Assembly (NCBI GenBank): GCA_964601205.1
Contig: CAZRML010000012.1
Location: 15,413-79,412, forward strand
Reading direction: 5' to 3'
Source: JAQVEM01 sp964601205
GTDB taxonomy: Bacteria > Actinomycetota > Humimicrobiia > Humimicrobiales > Humimicrobiaceae
DNA: 64,000 nt
Every line of letters begins with the position of its first letter. Within the stretch, counting starts at the first letter, position 1. Below are positions 52,893 to 61,412 of the stretch, piece after piece. Position numbers and translations under genes: made by a program. The notes below the pieces were generated by a model. The model was given only the letters and a program-made list of their open reading frames with translations. It did not search any database and was not told the origin of the DNA.

Positions 52893-54107
52893 TTATTTTC
52901 CTCCCTTTTTAGCTGATTTGCCTGCACCTGACTTTCTTTTATAGGATTTATAGGTATCAATAATCTCACTATCAAAAAGAGCCCTTTTAAGAGCTACTGT
53001 CTTACCTCTTATAACCTCTCCCAGTTCTTCTGCCTCTTTACGGCTGACTTTAATTCCCAGGGTATTTAATTTATAAATTATGGTATTAACTCCTGAGTAT
53101 TTGCCCAGCATCACTTTTCTCTCCAGCCCGACATCCTTATTGCTAAATAGCTCGTATGTCTTCGGGTTTGCAAGAACCCCTGAAGCCTTGCTTTCAGCTT
53201 CGTAAACAAATAGATTCCCCCCCACTATAGGTTTCCATGTGGGAAGAACCCTGCTCGAAGCTCTGGCAACATATTCAGAAAGCGCCCGGAATAAGCCAGT
53301 GTTAAACCCCATATCCACACCTTCAATATGCTTCAGTGCCATAACCAGCTCCTCAAACGCAGCGTTTCCTGCCCTTTCACCAAGCCCGTTCACAGTAGTA
53401 TTTACATAGGTTGCGCCTGCTTTAATTCCAGCTATGGCATTTGCTATAGCCATCCCAAAATCATTATGGGTATGCATTTCTATATCTATTCCGATTATAT
53501 CAATTATAGTTTTTACTCTTATAAAAGTTTCAAAAGGATCAAGGATACCCAGGGTATCACAATACCTCAGCCTGTCTGCTCCGGCGTCCCTTGCCGTTCT
53601 GGCAAATGATAAAAGAAATTCCATATCGGTACGGGAGGAATCTTCCGCATTCACAGATACATAAAGATTAAAACCCTTTGCGTAATCCACACATGATTTA
53701 ATACTTTCAAGAACCCATTCTCTGCTTTTTCCAAGTTTTTGCTCAATATGAATATCAGAAGAAGATATAGAGATAGCCACCGCATCGACCCCGCATTCTA
53801 CCGATGCGTCTATATCTGACTTCACGGCTCTGTTCCACCCCAGTATGCTGCAGCCAAGGCCGAGTGAAGCGATTTTTTTTATGGCTTCCTTTTCGTCTCC
53901 TCCCATAATAGGTACCCCCGCCTCAATCTGGTGAACCCCTATCTCATCCAGCATCTTTGCTATATGCACTTTTTCCTCATTAGCAAACACAACGCCGGCA
54001 GTCTGCTCCCCATCTCTTAAAGTGGTGTCATCTATTTTTATATCCCTGGGGTCAATTTTAGTTCCTGTCTTCTGCGAAAACTCGGTAAATAAATCTATTT
54101 CTCTCAT
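52893..54107 (-). CDS. LeuA/NifV-family synthase paralogue A: metal site kept, lid histidines lost
   Basis: The 404-residue synthase-family protein starts at the ATG at 54107 (AGAGGTG upstream). The barrel is intact and NifV-like: TTLRDGEQ (Arg31, Asp32), MHTHNDFG (His212, His214) and GLGERAGN. The lid is altered: YEAESKASG (302-310) replaces HESGIHxxG, and GKYSG replaces GKHSG. The tail is Lys-rich. With paralogue B it may form one heteromeric active site condensing acetyl-CoA with oxaloacetate or 2-oxoglutarate. It is the first gene of the five-gene operon. Confidence 0.85.
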   Translation of the reverse strand: MREIDLFTEFSQKTGTKIDPRDIKIDDTTLRDGEQTAGVVFANEEKVHIAKMLDEIGVHQIEAGVPIMGGDEKEAIKKIASLGLGCSILGWNRAVKSDIDASVECGVDAVAISISSSDIHIEQKLGKSREWVLESIKSCVDYAKGFNLYVSVNAEDSSRTDMEFLLSFARTARDAGADRLRYCDTLGILDPFETFIRVKTIIDIIGIDIEMHTHNDFGMAIANAIAGIKAGATYVNTTVNGLGERAGNAAFEELVMALKHIEGVDMGFNTGLFRALSEYVARASSRVLPTWKPIVGGNLFVYEAESKASGVLANPKTYELFSNKDVGLERKVMLGKYSGVNTIIYKLNTLGIKVSRKEAEELGEVIRGKTVALKRALFDSEIIDTYKSYKRKSGAGKSAKKGGK

Positions 54108-54147
54108 AAATATCACCTCTCATCGTTAGCATAGAATAAAAAAACTT

Positions 54148-54193
54148 AAAAAAATAAAAAAAATTACAGTTTTTTTTAATTTTCACCTGTAAT
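54148..54193 (-). terminator. Terminator-like hairpin in the leader of the synthase operon
   Basis: On the minus strand ATTACAG (54187-54193) pairs with CTGTAAT (54163-54169) across a 17-nt loop, followed by a run of 14 T with one A. It lies about 55 nt before the first gene of the operon. If the promoter is further upstream, where the sequence is too AT-rich to place it, this could attenuate transcription. No leader peptide or T-box is visible in 54108-54400. Confidence 0.45.
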
Positions 54194-54400
54194 TATATCA
54201 TTTTTTTAAAAAATATTATATTTTTAGTAAAATTTTCAATAATTAGCAAGAATAATTTATTTTTTTCTATTACCATTTTTTTAGAAATCTATTTCACCAT
54301 ACTGGATATTCTGGATTCATTAATTTGAATAGTTATAAAATAAAAGTATAATAAAAGCAACAATAACCACCACGATACCTGGATAAAAAACCTTATATCA

Positions 54401-54637
54401 ATGAGCATTAATATAAAAATGGATAAAGCCCGCATCTGCTGCCGGATATCTGCCCGGGTTACTGGCATTATCACAGGTTTATACTGGTCCCTGGCTTTAA
54501 TTCTCTCAGGCTTAATGGAACGGTACGGCCCTTTTGAAGTAGAAGGCATTATATCTACTGCCCCGGCTCTGGCAAATGTAGCAGGAATAATCATCCCCTG
54601 GTGGATATTAAAAAAAGTTCCACCACGTAAACAATAA
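54401..54637 (+). CDS. Small membrane protein upstream of a BASS transporter
   Basis: The 78-residue ORF (or 72 from the ATG at 54419) encodes two hydrophobic segments (about 20-37 and 50-68) joined by a polar loop ERYGPFEVEG, ending in a basic KKVPPRKQ tail. It ends 5 nt before the transporter gene on the same strand. No ribosome site is clear and no family is recognised. A competing ORF on the other strand (54289-54594) is less protein-like. Confidence 0.45.
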   Translation: MSINIKMDKARICCRISARVTGIITGLYWSLALILSGLMERYGPFEVEGIISTAPALANVAGIIIPWWILKKVPPRKQ

Positions 54638-54642
54638 AAATA

Positions 54643-55545
54643 GTGTTTATAATTAAAATCTTAAAAAACAGAAACTTCATTTTTTCACTGGCGCTCATAC
54701 TGGGATTATTGATAGGAGACAGGGCAAGCTGGTCAAAACACCTGGTACTCCCCGCTCTTATCATACTTATGACAGCATCCATGACGGAAATCCCTTTAAA
54801 ATCATTTCTCCCCCTAAAAAATGCAATAAAACCTGTACTGATTTCTATACTTTTAAATTATTTTATTTTTGCCCTGGTTATGCTTACTCTGGCATGGTTT
54901 ATAATTCCGGATAAAGAGCTGTGGACAGGTTTTGTGATTATTGCTTTTACTCCGCCCGGAGTAGCCATACCCCCGTTCACCCGTTTAATGGGCGGAGACG
55001 TAAAATTTTCACTCACTGGATTAATAGGCTCGTATATGGCTGCACTTATTATACTGCCAGTATCAGGGCTGGTTTTAATCGGACAAAACTTTATTCAACC
55101 CTTAAGGCTTATTACTGTATTCGGAGAATTAATAATAGCCCCGCTTATTTTATCGCAGTTATTTATCAAAACTAAAATTGATAAATATATATTAAGATTC
55201 AGGGGACCTATTTTAAACTGGGGGTTATTTATAGTCATTTTTACGGTCATAGGACTTAATCGCAGTGTCTTTTTTAATGAACCGAAAACCCTGGGCAAAA
55301 TATCGGCAATCTGCTTTATCACCATAATCGGACTGGGCTTACTATATGAGCTGATAACCAGAAAATTAAAAATCAGCAGAAGCAAATCGGCCCCTGTTAT
55401 TCTTTTTGGAACTGTTAAAAATTCCGGCTTCGCAGCAGCCACTGCCCTTGCGTTATCCGGAGACAGGGCATCCATTCCGGGCGCCATATCAAGTGTGTTT
55501 ATAATCCTTTTTTTGCTCTATCTTAATTTTAGAGCAAGAAGATAA
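54643..55545 (+). CDS. Bile acid:Na+ symporter (BASS/SBF)-like membrane transporter
   Basis: The 300-residue protein has about nine to ten membrane segments. FTPPGVAIPPFTRLMGGD and the later GTVKNSGFAAATALALSG are the crossover-helix signatures of the SBF/BASS/ACR3 superfamily. Substrates in this family range from bile acids to 2-oxo acids and pantoate; none is indicated here. It starts at a GTG with no strong ribosome site, 5 nt after the small membrane ORF. It converges with the MFS gene 3 nt away. Confidence 0.75.
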   Translation: MFIIKILKNRNFIFSLALILGLLIGDRASWSKHLVLPALIILMTASMTEIPLKSFLPLKNAIKPVLISILLNYFIFALVMLTLAWFIIPDKELWTGFVIIAFTPPGVAIPPFTRLMGGDVKFSLTGLIGSYMAALIILPVSGLVLIGQNFIQPLRLITVFGELIIAPLILSQLFIKTKIDKYILRFRGPILNWGLFIVIFTVIGLNRSVFFNEPKTLGKISAICFITIIGLGLLYELITRKLKISRSKSAPVILFGTVKNSGFAAATALALSGDRASIPGAISSVFIILFLLYLNFRARR

Positions 55546-55548
55546 ATC

Positions 55549-56802
55549 TTATTCTTTTTTAAATCTCAGGAACAAGAGCATAATAGATGCAACTAAAGAG
55601 ATCGCTGCGCCGGTTAAAAATGCCGCTCTGAAATTATAAGCCTTCCATATAAACCCGAATATCAAAGAAGCGGGAAGAGTTGCTATACCGAGTGAAAGAT
55701 GATAGAACCCGTAGGCCGTGCCCAGATTTTCCCGGGGTACGATATCAGCTATCAGTGCTCTTTCAGCTCCTTCAGTCAGTCCAAAATAAAGACCGTAAAC
55801 AATAAACAGAATATAAATCAGGTAGTGGCTCTCAAAATAAGCAAAGCCCATGTAAGTGAGAAAATAAATAAACCATCCTGATAAAATCATTATTTTTCTT
55901 CCAGCCTTATCCGATAAATGCCCGCCCAGAGTTCCGAAAAGAGCTTTGGACATATGAAGGATTGCCCATAGAAGCGGAACAGTAGCAATCTGATATCCTG
56001 CTTCTGATGCTCTGAGCAATAAAAATGCATCGGTTGAATTTCCGAGAGTAAAAACTATAAGGATTGAAAGGTACAGTGTAAATTTTTTACCCAGTTTCTT
56101 AAAATCGGAAAACCTTATTAACCTTTCTTTATCACCCTTTTCCCCGCCGGGCTTTTCGCTTCTAATTTCCGGTTCATTTTCCAGTATATTTTTATTCTTA
56201 TATGAATATTCACCTTTAACCCCGAATATAATAAGAAGCACCGCAATAGTACCCGGTATAAGTGACAATAAAAAAATATCCCGGATTTCCATAGAAAAAA
56301 AATACAGGAGAATGCTGGCAGCAACTGAACCAATTATCGCTCCCGTATGATCCATACTTCTCTGAAAACCAAAAGCAAATCCTCTCCTTCCCGGTGGCGA
56401 AAAACTGGCTATCATTGCATCCCTTGGAGATGTTCTTATACCTTTTCCGACCCTGTCAGAAAACCTTAAAAAAAGTAACATTCCCCATGAACTTATAAAT
56501 CCAATTAAAGGTCTTGACAGATTTGATAATGCATAACCTCCCACCACAAAAGGTTTTCTTTTTCTAACTCTGTCAGAGAAGTAACCCGAAAATAATTTTA
56601 AAATACTGCTGACACTTTCAGCAATGCCTTCCACTATCCCGAGAAATGCGGACCCCAACCCTAAAATAGATTTTATAAATGACGGTATCAGGGGATATAT
56701 CATTTCGGAAGATATATCATTAAAAAGGCTTACCGCCCCCAGGATATAAATATTTTTAAACTTATTACTGTATCCTGTGTTTTTTTTCTCGGAATTACTC
56801 AA
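55549..56802 (-). CDS. Major facilitator superfamily transporter
   Basis: The 417-residue protein has twelve predicted helices in two halves split by a charged loop (about residues 205-240). MFS motif A appears as GYFSDRVRKRKP and again as GGHLSDKAGRKIM; DRVGKGIRTSPRDAMI marks a subgroup of bacterial drug/metabolite exporters. The start is a TTG with only a weak ribosome site. The substrate is unknown. The spacer 56803-57068 to the bactofilin gene shows nothing specific. Confidence 0.88.
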   Translation of the reverse strand: MSNSEKKNTGYSNKFKNIYILGAVSLFNDISSEMIYPLIPSFIKSILGLGSAFLGIVEGIAESVSSILKLFSGYFSDRVRKRKPFVVGGYALSNLSRPLIGFISSWGMLLFLRFSDRVGKGIRTSPRDAMIASFSPPGRRGFAFGFQRSMDHTGAIIGSVAASILLYFFSMEIRDIFLLSLIPGTIAVLLIIFGVKGEYSYKNKNILENEPEIRSEKPGGEKGDKERLIRFSDFKKLGKKFTLYLSILIVFTLGNSTDAFLLLRASEAGYQIATVPLLWAILHMSKALFGTLGGHLSDKAGRKIMILSGWFIYFLTYMGFAYFESHYLIYILFIVYGLYFGLTEGAERALIADIVPRENLGTAYGFYHLSLGIATLPASLIFGFIWKAYNFRAAFLTGAAISLVASIMLLFLRFKKE

Positions 56803-57068
56803 CTTTTTAGTATCACAGATGTTTTAAAATATAAATATAATATAGCATACCAAATTCGAACAACCATTATTTTTATAATTTACTTGAGAATTTTTTTATC
56901 AACCTTTTTCTTTCTTTCCCCCTGTATAGCTTTTTACATTAAAAAATATATAATGATTATATGTAAAAATCCATAAAATACTGTGCCCGGGCACTTCCTG
57001 CAAATAATAAAAACCGAACCGGGTTATAATGCAGTGATTTAATTATTAAAACATTTAAATATAAAAAA

Positions 57069-57503
57069 ATGTTATTTATAAGACCCCGAAAAGATAAAAG
57101 AGAAAATGATTATAATATAATTTCAGCAGAAACTAATATAGAAGGGAAAATTTATTCCCCCCGGCCCATTAAAATAGAAGGCACTGTGACAGGAGAAATC
57201 ATATCCAGCAGAGAAGTAGTAATCGGGAGAGAAGGAAAAGTAAGGGCAAACGTTAAGACCAGAAATATAATAATAGAGGGTAATTTTAAGGGTAACATTA
57301 TATTATCAGGAGAAGTTAAGATTACTTCTACCGGTGTATTATTCGGTAATATAATTCAAATGGACACCTCTCTCAACATAGAAAATGGGGGCCTCTTTAA
57401 AGGTAAAAACATTATCACAGATAATAGAGAAATATTTAACATAAACAGCAATAGTGCAATTTCTAATATTAAAATAAAACCCAAAAAAATAATGGAATAC
57501 TGA
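57069..57503 (+). CDS. Bactofilin-family protein 1
   Basis: The 144-residue protein has the bactofilin beta-helix repeat: INIEGKIYSPRPIKIEGTVTGEI-like strands about every 17 residues, with IIIEGNFKGNI and VLFGNI. N- and C-terminal tails are polar. Bactofilins polymerise into cytoskeletal filaments that position wall or division proteins. No ribosome site is visible. It converges with a second bactofilin gene 34 nt away. Confidence 0.88.
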   Translation: MLFIRPRKDKRENDYNIISAETNIEGKIYSPRPIKIEGTVTGEIISSREVVIGREGKVRANVKTRNIIIEGNFKGNIILSGEVKITSTGVLFGNIIQMDTSLNIENGGLFKGKNIITDNREIFNINSNSAISNIKIKPKKIMEY

Positions 57504-57537
57504 ATTTTTTAAAAAATTTAAACCTTTCTATATAAAA

Positions 57538-58044
57538 TTACAATTTCATATCATCTTCTATGTCGCCGAGATTAAATTCTTCTTCTACCTTTTCTTCCTC
57601 TGGTTCTCCGCCACCTTCAGTATCTTCTTCTTTTAACTTTAATTTTGACTTCTTTTTACCCTTTTCCTCCTCCTGGCTTATCCTTGTTACCTTTCCGCTA
57701 AAGATGCCTCCTTCCTGTATGACCAGTGAATCTGTTTTTATATTACCGTTAACCACTCCGGTTTCTGTAATTTCAACTTTACCTGTGCCCTTTAAATTAC
57801 CCTCAAATTTTCCTATTATTCTGGCATCTGTAGTGGTGACATCTGCATTCACGGAGCCCTCCTTTTGAATTACCATCTGGCCATCAACTATCAACTCACC
57901 GACTACTTCACATGCTATCTCTATTGACTGGGATACATTCAGCTTTCCCTCTACCCTCGCCTTATTCCCTACAATAGTTAATAAAGTTCTGGATTCTTCT
58001 TCAGTAATCCCTTTATCACCTGACTCCCTGCCCGAGAAAACCAT
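57538..58044 (-). CDS. Bactofilin-family protein 2
   Basis: The 168-residue protein has a bactofilin core (about residues 20-120; VEGKLNVSQSIEIACEVVGELIVDG-type repeats, IIGKFEGNLKGTG) and a highly charged Lys/Glu tail of about 45 residues ending in DDMKL. An AAAGGAGG ribosome site precedes the ATG. It lies 29 nt downstream of a ParA-type ATPase gene on the same strand, so the two are probably co-transcribed, as bactofilins and ParA are in Myxococcus. Confidence 0.9.
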   Translation of the reverse strand: MVFSGRESGDKGITEEESRTLLTIVGNKARVEGKLNVSQSIEIACEVVGELIVDGQMVIQKEGSVNADVTTTDARIIGKFEGNLKGTGKVEITETGVVNGNIKTDSLVIQEGGIFSGKVTRISQEEEKGKKKSKLKLKEEDTEGGGEPEEEKVEEEFNLGDIEDDMKL

Positions 58045-58073
58045 ATTATCCTCCTTTTTTTAATTTAATTTTT

Positions 58074-58916
58074 TTAGTTTAAATTATTTATCGTTCTCTC
58101 AATCTGAGAAAATAATTTTATAATATCTTTTGACGCCTCCGTATTCGGAAACGATATAAAAACCGGTTCCTTTTTTAACGATATAGATTTCTGGTAATGC
58201 ACCAGATATCTTACTTTCTGGTTAAATATAGTTAAACTTTCACCATATTTTCTATAAAGAGTATCTACCATTTGCTCCGGGAGCCTGCTTCTTTTTTCAA
58301 ATGCATTAATTACAATTCCGACAATCTTTATACCAATATTATATTTTTTCTCCATATTTTTAATTATCTTTTTCAAATATTCAATATCCAGAAGTGAGAA
58401 TAATTCCGGTTTTATAACCGCAATAACGTTTCCTGTATATATCATTGATGTGGTTGAAAGAAGAGAGAAATTAGGCTGGGAATCTATCAGTACATAATCA
58501 TAACTACCCGCGTCTATGCTTTTTTCAAATATATCTTTTATTATTAGATTCCTGTAAAACGCTTTATAGGCTTTCTTCTCATTTAAACTTTTCTTTAGCA
58601 GATAATCCGTTAGAAATTCTTCAACCAGTGAAATATTGTTAGAAGCCGGTAATAAATCAATATTATCATTTATCTTTATAATATAATCCCTGAAATCCAT
58701 ATCATTACCTTTTAAATAATCAATCATTAGATTATCCAGATTTTTTTTATCTTCTGTAAACTCCCTTCCAAAAGACTGCACAAGATTAATCTGGGGATCA
58801 AAATCCATAAAAAGGATTTTTTTATTCTTTTTCTCAGCCAGATACCAGCCGAAATTATAACAAATAGTTGTCTTTCCCGTCCCACCTTTGGTATTAAAAA
58901 AGACCATTTTTTTCAT
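58074..58916 (-). CDS. ParA/Soj-family ATPase
   Basis: The 280-residue ATPase has the deviant Walker A motif FFNTKGGTGKTT, FMDFDPQINLVQSFG (switch I) and DYVLIDSQPNFSLL (switch II). A Lys-rich C terminus could bind DNA. It drives positioning of chromosome, plasmid or protein cargo. No parB gene adjoins it and I saw no parS site, so its cargo may be the bactofilin encoded just downstream rather than DNA. Confidence 0.9.
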   Translation of the reverse strand: MKKMVFFNTKGGTGKTTICYNFGWYLAEKKNKKILFMDFDPQINLVQSFGREFTEDKKNLDNLMIDYLKGNDMDFRDYIIKINDNIDLLPASNNISLVEEFLTDYLLKKSLNEKKAYKAFYRNLIIKDIFEKSIDAGSYDYVLIDSQPNFSLLSTTSMIYTGNVIAVIKPELFSLLDIEYLKKIIKNMEKKYNIGIKIVGIVINAFEKRSRLPEQMVDTLYRKYGESLTIFNQKVRYLVHYQKSISLKKEPVFISFPNTEASKDIIKLFSQIERTINNLN

Positions 58917-59335
58917 TTTTAATCCCGTAATCTATCTTTTAAATCCGGTAGACAATTATTCAAAAAAATATTATAAAAATACTACATATTTCTTAACTAA
59001 TTTAAGAAATATAAACTAATAATTTCTGCACTGTACACATTATAATAATATTCTAGTTTAAATAAAAGATTTAATATATTTTTATTTACTTCTATTCCTA
59101 CTTTCCTTGAGTAGAACTGCAAAAAATATTCTAAATATTTTCAAATAAGAGCAGGGATGTTAAAAATCACACGAACATCAAAATAATTACCGGCTTTGCT
59201 AAATCAGGTAAAATACAATCCTGGCCAGAAAAACCAGATGTTTTATTAGCATCAAGAAGATATTAATCTTTACCGCCCCGTTACAGATATAATTGAGCCA
59301 TTGTAAACCAATTAGATATTTAACCTTTTAAGGCG
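58917..59335. other. 419-nt spacer with an unexplained coding-like fragment
   Basis: AT-rich sequence between parA and rtcB. On the plus strand 59135-59266 is open for 43 codons without a start (motifs IKIITGFAKSGK and WPEKPDVLLASRRY) and ends at a TAA. The composition looks protein-like, but I do not recognise a family. No promoter or hairpin stands out. Confidence 0.25.
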
Positions 59336-60790
59336 CTAACCTTTTAAGACACCGAGTGGCCTCAGCTGTACTGTCTTTTTTGACAGGCCGGCATTGTGGG
59401 CAATATCCACCACAAGGCTCGCATCTTTATAAGCCATGGGCGCTTCTTCTGCAAGTCCGGACATACTTCCGGCCTTAATAATTATTCCTTTGTCTTTAAA
59501 AAGTTGTTTTTTAAGTTCACTGCCCTGAATGCTTTTCTTTGCCTTTGTTCTGCTCATAAGCCTTCCTGCTCCATGGCATGTAGAGCCGAAGCTTTCATCC
59601 ATGGCCTCTTCTGTCCCTACAAGTATAAAGGAATACCTTCCCATATCACCCGGAATCAACACAGGCTGGCCAATATTTTTGTACTGTTCAGGGATATCCT
59701 TATGACCGGGCGGATAAGACCTTGTGGCTCCCTTCCGGTGAACACAGACCTTCTTCATTTTACCGTTAATATTATGCTCTTCAATTCTTGCCATATTATG
59801 AGATACATCATAGACCAGATTAAGACCTAACTTTTCCTGGGATTTTTTAAAATATTTTTCCAGGGCCTCTCTCGCCCAGTGCGCGAGACACTGCCTGTTT
59901 ACCATTGCATAATTAGCAGCACAGAGCATTGCTCCATAATATCTTTTACTTTCAGGAGAATTCAGAGGCGCACAGGCTAACTGCCTGTCCGGGAGCTTTA
60001 TCCCGTATTTTGCACTGGCCTGCTGCATAATCTTGATATAGTCACTGCATACCTGGTGCCCAAAGCCTCTGGAACCAGAATGTATCATTATAGTTATCTG
60101 GCCTTTTCTGAGCCCCATAGATTCTGCCGCTCTTGCGTCATATACCTCATCTACTACCTGAATCTCTAAAAAATGATTCCCGGAACCAAGGGTACCTATC
60201 TGGCTTAACCCTCTATCCATAGCATAACTGCTCACAAAATCTGGATTGGCATCCTCCATTTTACCTTTTTCTTCTATAAAAAACCTGTCTTCTTCCCATC
60301 CATATCCATTCTTAATCGCCCAGTTTACCCCTTCTACTATCAGCTGGCTCAACTGATTTTTTGATAATTGAATTTTACCTTTGCTTCCCACACCTCTGGG
60401 TATACTCAATACCAGAACGTTCATTATATCTTCCAGCCTGCCCTTAATATCTTCAATACCAAGATCGGTGCGAAGAATCCTTACTCCACAGGATATATCA
60501 AAACCAACTCCACCGGGTGAAATAACTCCATCCTCTTCACCGAACGCAGCAACTCCCCCTATGGGAAATCCATAACCATAATGTATATCAGGCATGGCAA
60601 AAGAGGCTTTTATAATACCGGGGAGTGTGGCTACATTAATCACCTGGTCTATAGTTTTCTCACTCACAGCATGGTCCAGGAGCTCTTTACTGGCAAAAAT
60701 TATCCCGGGAACTCTCATGCTATATTTTTCATCTTTTTCTACTTCCCATTTATAATCACTTATTTTATTGATTTTATAATCGTTTATAAT
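59336..60790 (-). CDS. rtcB: RtcB RNA ligase, probable AUU (or AUA) start
   Basis: The family core is intact: GGVAAFGEEDGVISPGGVGFD, ISCG (Mn-binding Cys), GSGNHFLEIQ, HSGSRGFGH, YDVSHNMA and the guanylated-His motif STCHGAGR. It joins 2',3'-cyclic phosphate or 3'-phosphate RNA ends to 5'-OH ends. The first ATG (60718) gives 460 residues but cuts off the conserved N terminus. The open frame continues upstream through W-E-V and INKI to an AGGAGG, with no ATG, GTG or TTG. ATT at 60790 (5-nt spacing) or ATA at 60787 would give 484 or 483 residues, the family length. Archease ends 14 nt upstream. Confidence 0.9.
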   Translation of the reverse strand: MINDYKINKISDYKWEVEKDEKYSMRVPGIIFASKELLDHAVSEKTIDQVINVATLPGIIKASFAMPDIHYGYGFPIGGVAAFGEEDGVISPGGVGFDISCGVRILRTDLGIEDIKGRLEDIMNVLVLSIPRGVGSKGKIQLSKNQLSQLIVEGVNWAIKNGYGWEEDRFFIEEKGKMEDANPDFVSSYAMDRGLSQIGTLGSGNHFLEIQVVDEVYDARAAESMGLRKGQITIMIHSGSRGFGHQVCSDYIKIMQQASAKYGIKLPDRQLACAPLNSPESKRYYGAMLCAANYAMVNRQCLAHWAREALEKYFKKSQEKLGLNLVYDVSHNMARIEEHNINGKMKKVCVHRKGATRSYPPGHKDIPEQYKNIGQPVLIPGDMGRYSFILVGTEEAMDESFGSTCHGAGRLMSRTKAKKSIQGSELKKQLFKDKGIIIKAGSMSGLAEEAPMAYKDASLVVDIAHNAGLSKKTVQLRPLGVLKG

Positions 60791-60804
60791 AAATCCCTCC
60801 TTTA

Positions 60805-61251
60805 CTATACATCAAATACGACTTTGCCTTTCCAGCCACTTTTTATTTCATCTTCTTTTATCTCAAGCTCATGATAAGTGGGGGCCTTAATAGCCGCTTT
60901 TATATCATGTCTTGAAAGGTCTATTTTTTCACCGTAAATTTCAGCTTCCAGTATTAATTTACCATTCATTTTTTTAATTTCTGCAACTTTAAATTTTGAA
61001 AACAGCATGTTCTCAACTTCATAAAGGTAAAGTAACTTCTCAAGCCAGAGTATAAGTAATTCCTCATAACCAATATTTCTTCCACCTGTCTCTATATTTT
61101 TCTTTTCTACGGGTTTAACTATCCTTAAATCACAAATGATAGAAAACATACCCCCGGCGGCACTTTCAAATAACTCCTCCAGCGTACTGCCATAAAACTT
61201 TATTCCAGTATCCGAAATATGATCTATATATGTATATTTCTTAATCGTCAT
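60805..61251 (-). CDS. Archease (RtcB cofactor)
   Basis: The 148-residue protein matches archease: YIDHISDTGIKFYGSTLEELF at the N terminus (metal-binding Asp-His) and IKAPTYHELEI near the C terminus. Archease speeds RtcB guanylation and multiple turnover. It is the gene directly before rtcB (14-nt gap), the common bacterial and archaeal arrangement. Its TAG stop precedes the rtcB ribosome site by a few bases. Confidence 0.92.
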   Translation of the reverse strand: MTIKKYTYIDHISDTGIKFYGSTLEELFESAAGGMFSIICDLRIVKPVEKKNIETGGRNIGYEELLILWLEKLLYLYEVENMLFSKFKVAEIKKMNGKLILEAEIYGEKIDLSRHDIKAAIKAPTYHELEIKEDEIKSGWKGKVVFDV

Positions 61252-61412
61252 TTTCTTTATTAATCAGTAAAATTTTGAATTATATAACTAACTCGGGCTT
61301 TAATTAAACCTCATATGCAGGAATTAACCGCCATGCTTCTCATGAAAAAGTTTGCACCGCTCAATAAAGCCGGGTATTTTTGTTTTTTCCATAAAAGCCG
61401 CTTGATAATAAG

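Noticed and set aside
54289..54594. 101-codon minus-strand ORF
   Set aside because: It overlaps the plus-strand small membrane ORF, which has better composition and spacing to the transporter gene; no ribosome site.
59135..59266. 43-codon plus-strand fragment upstream of rtcB
   Set aside because: Protein-like but has no start and no recognised motif; left as part of the spacer description.
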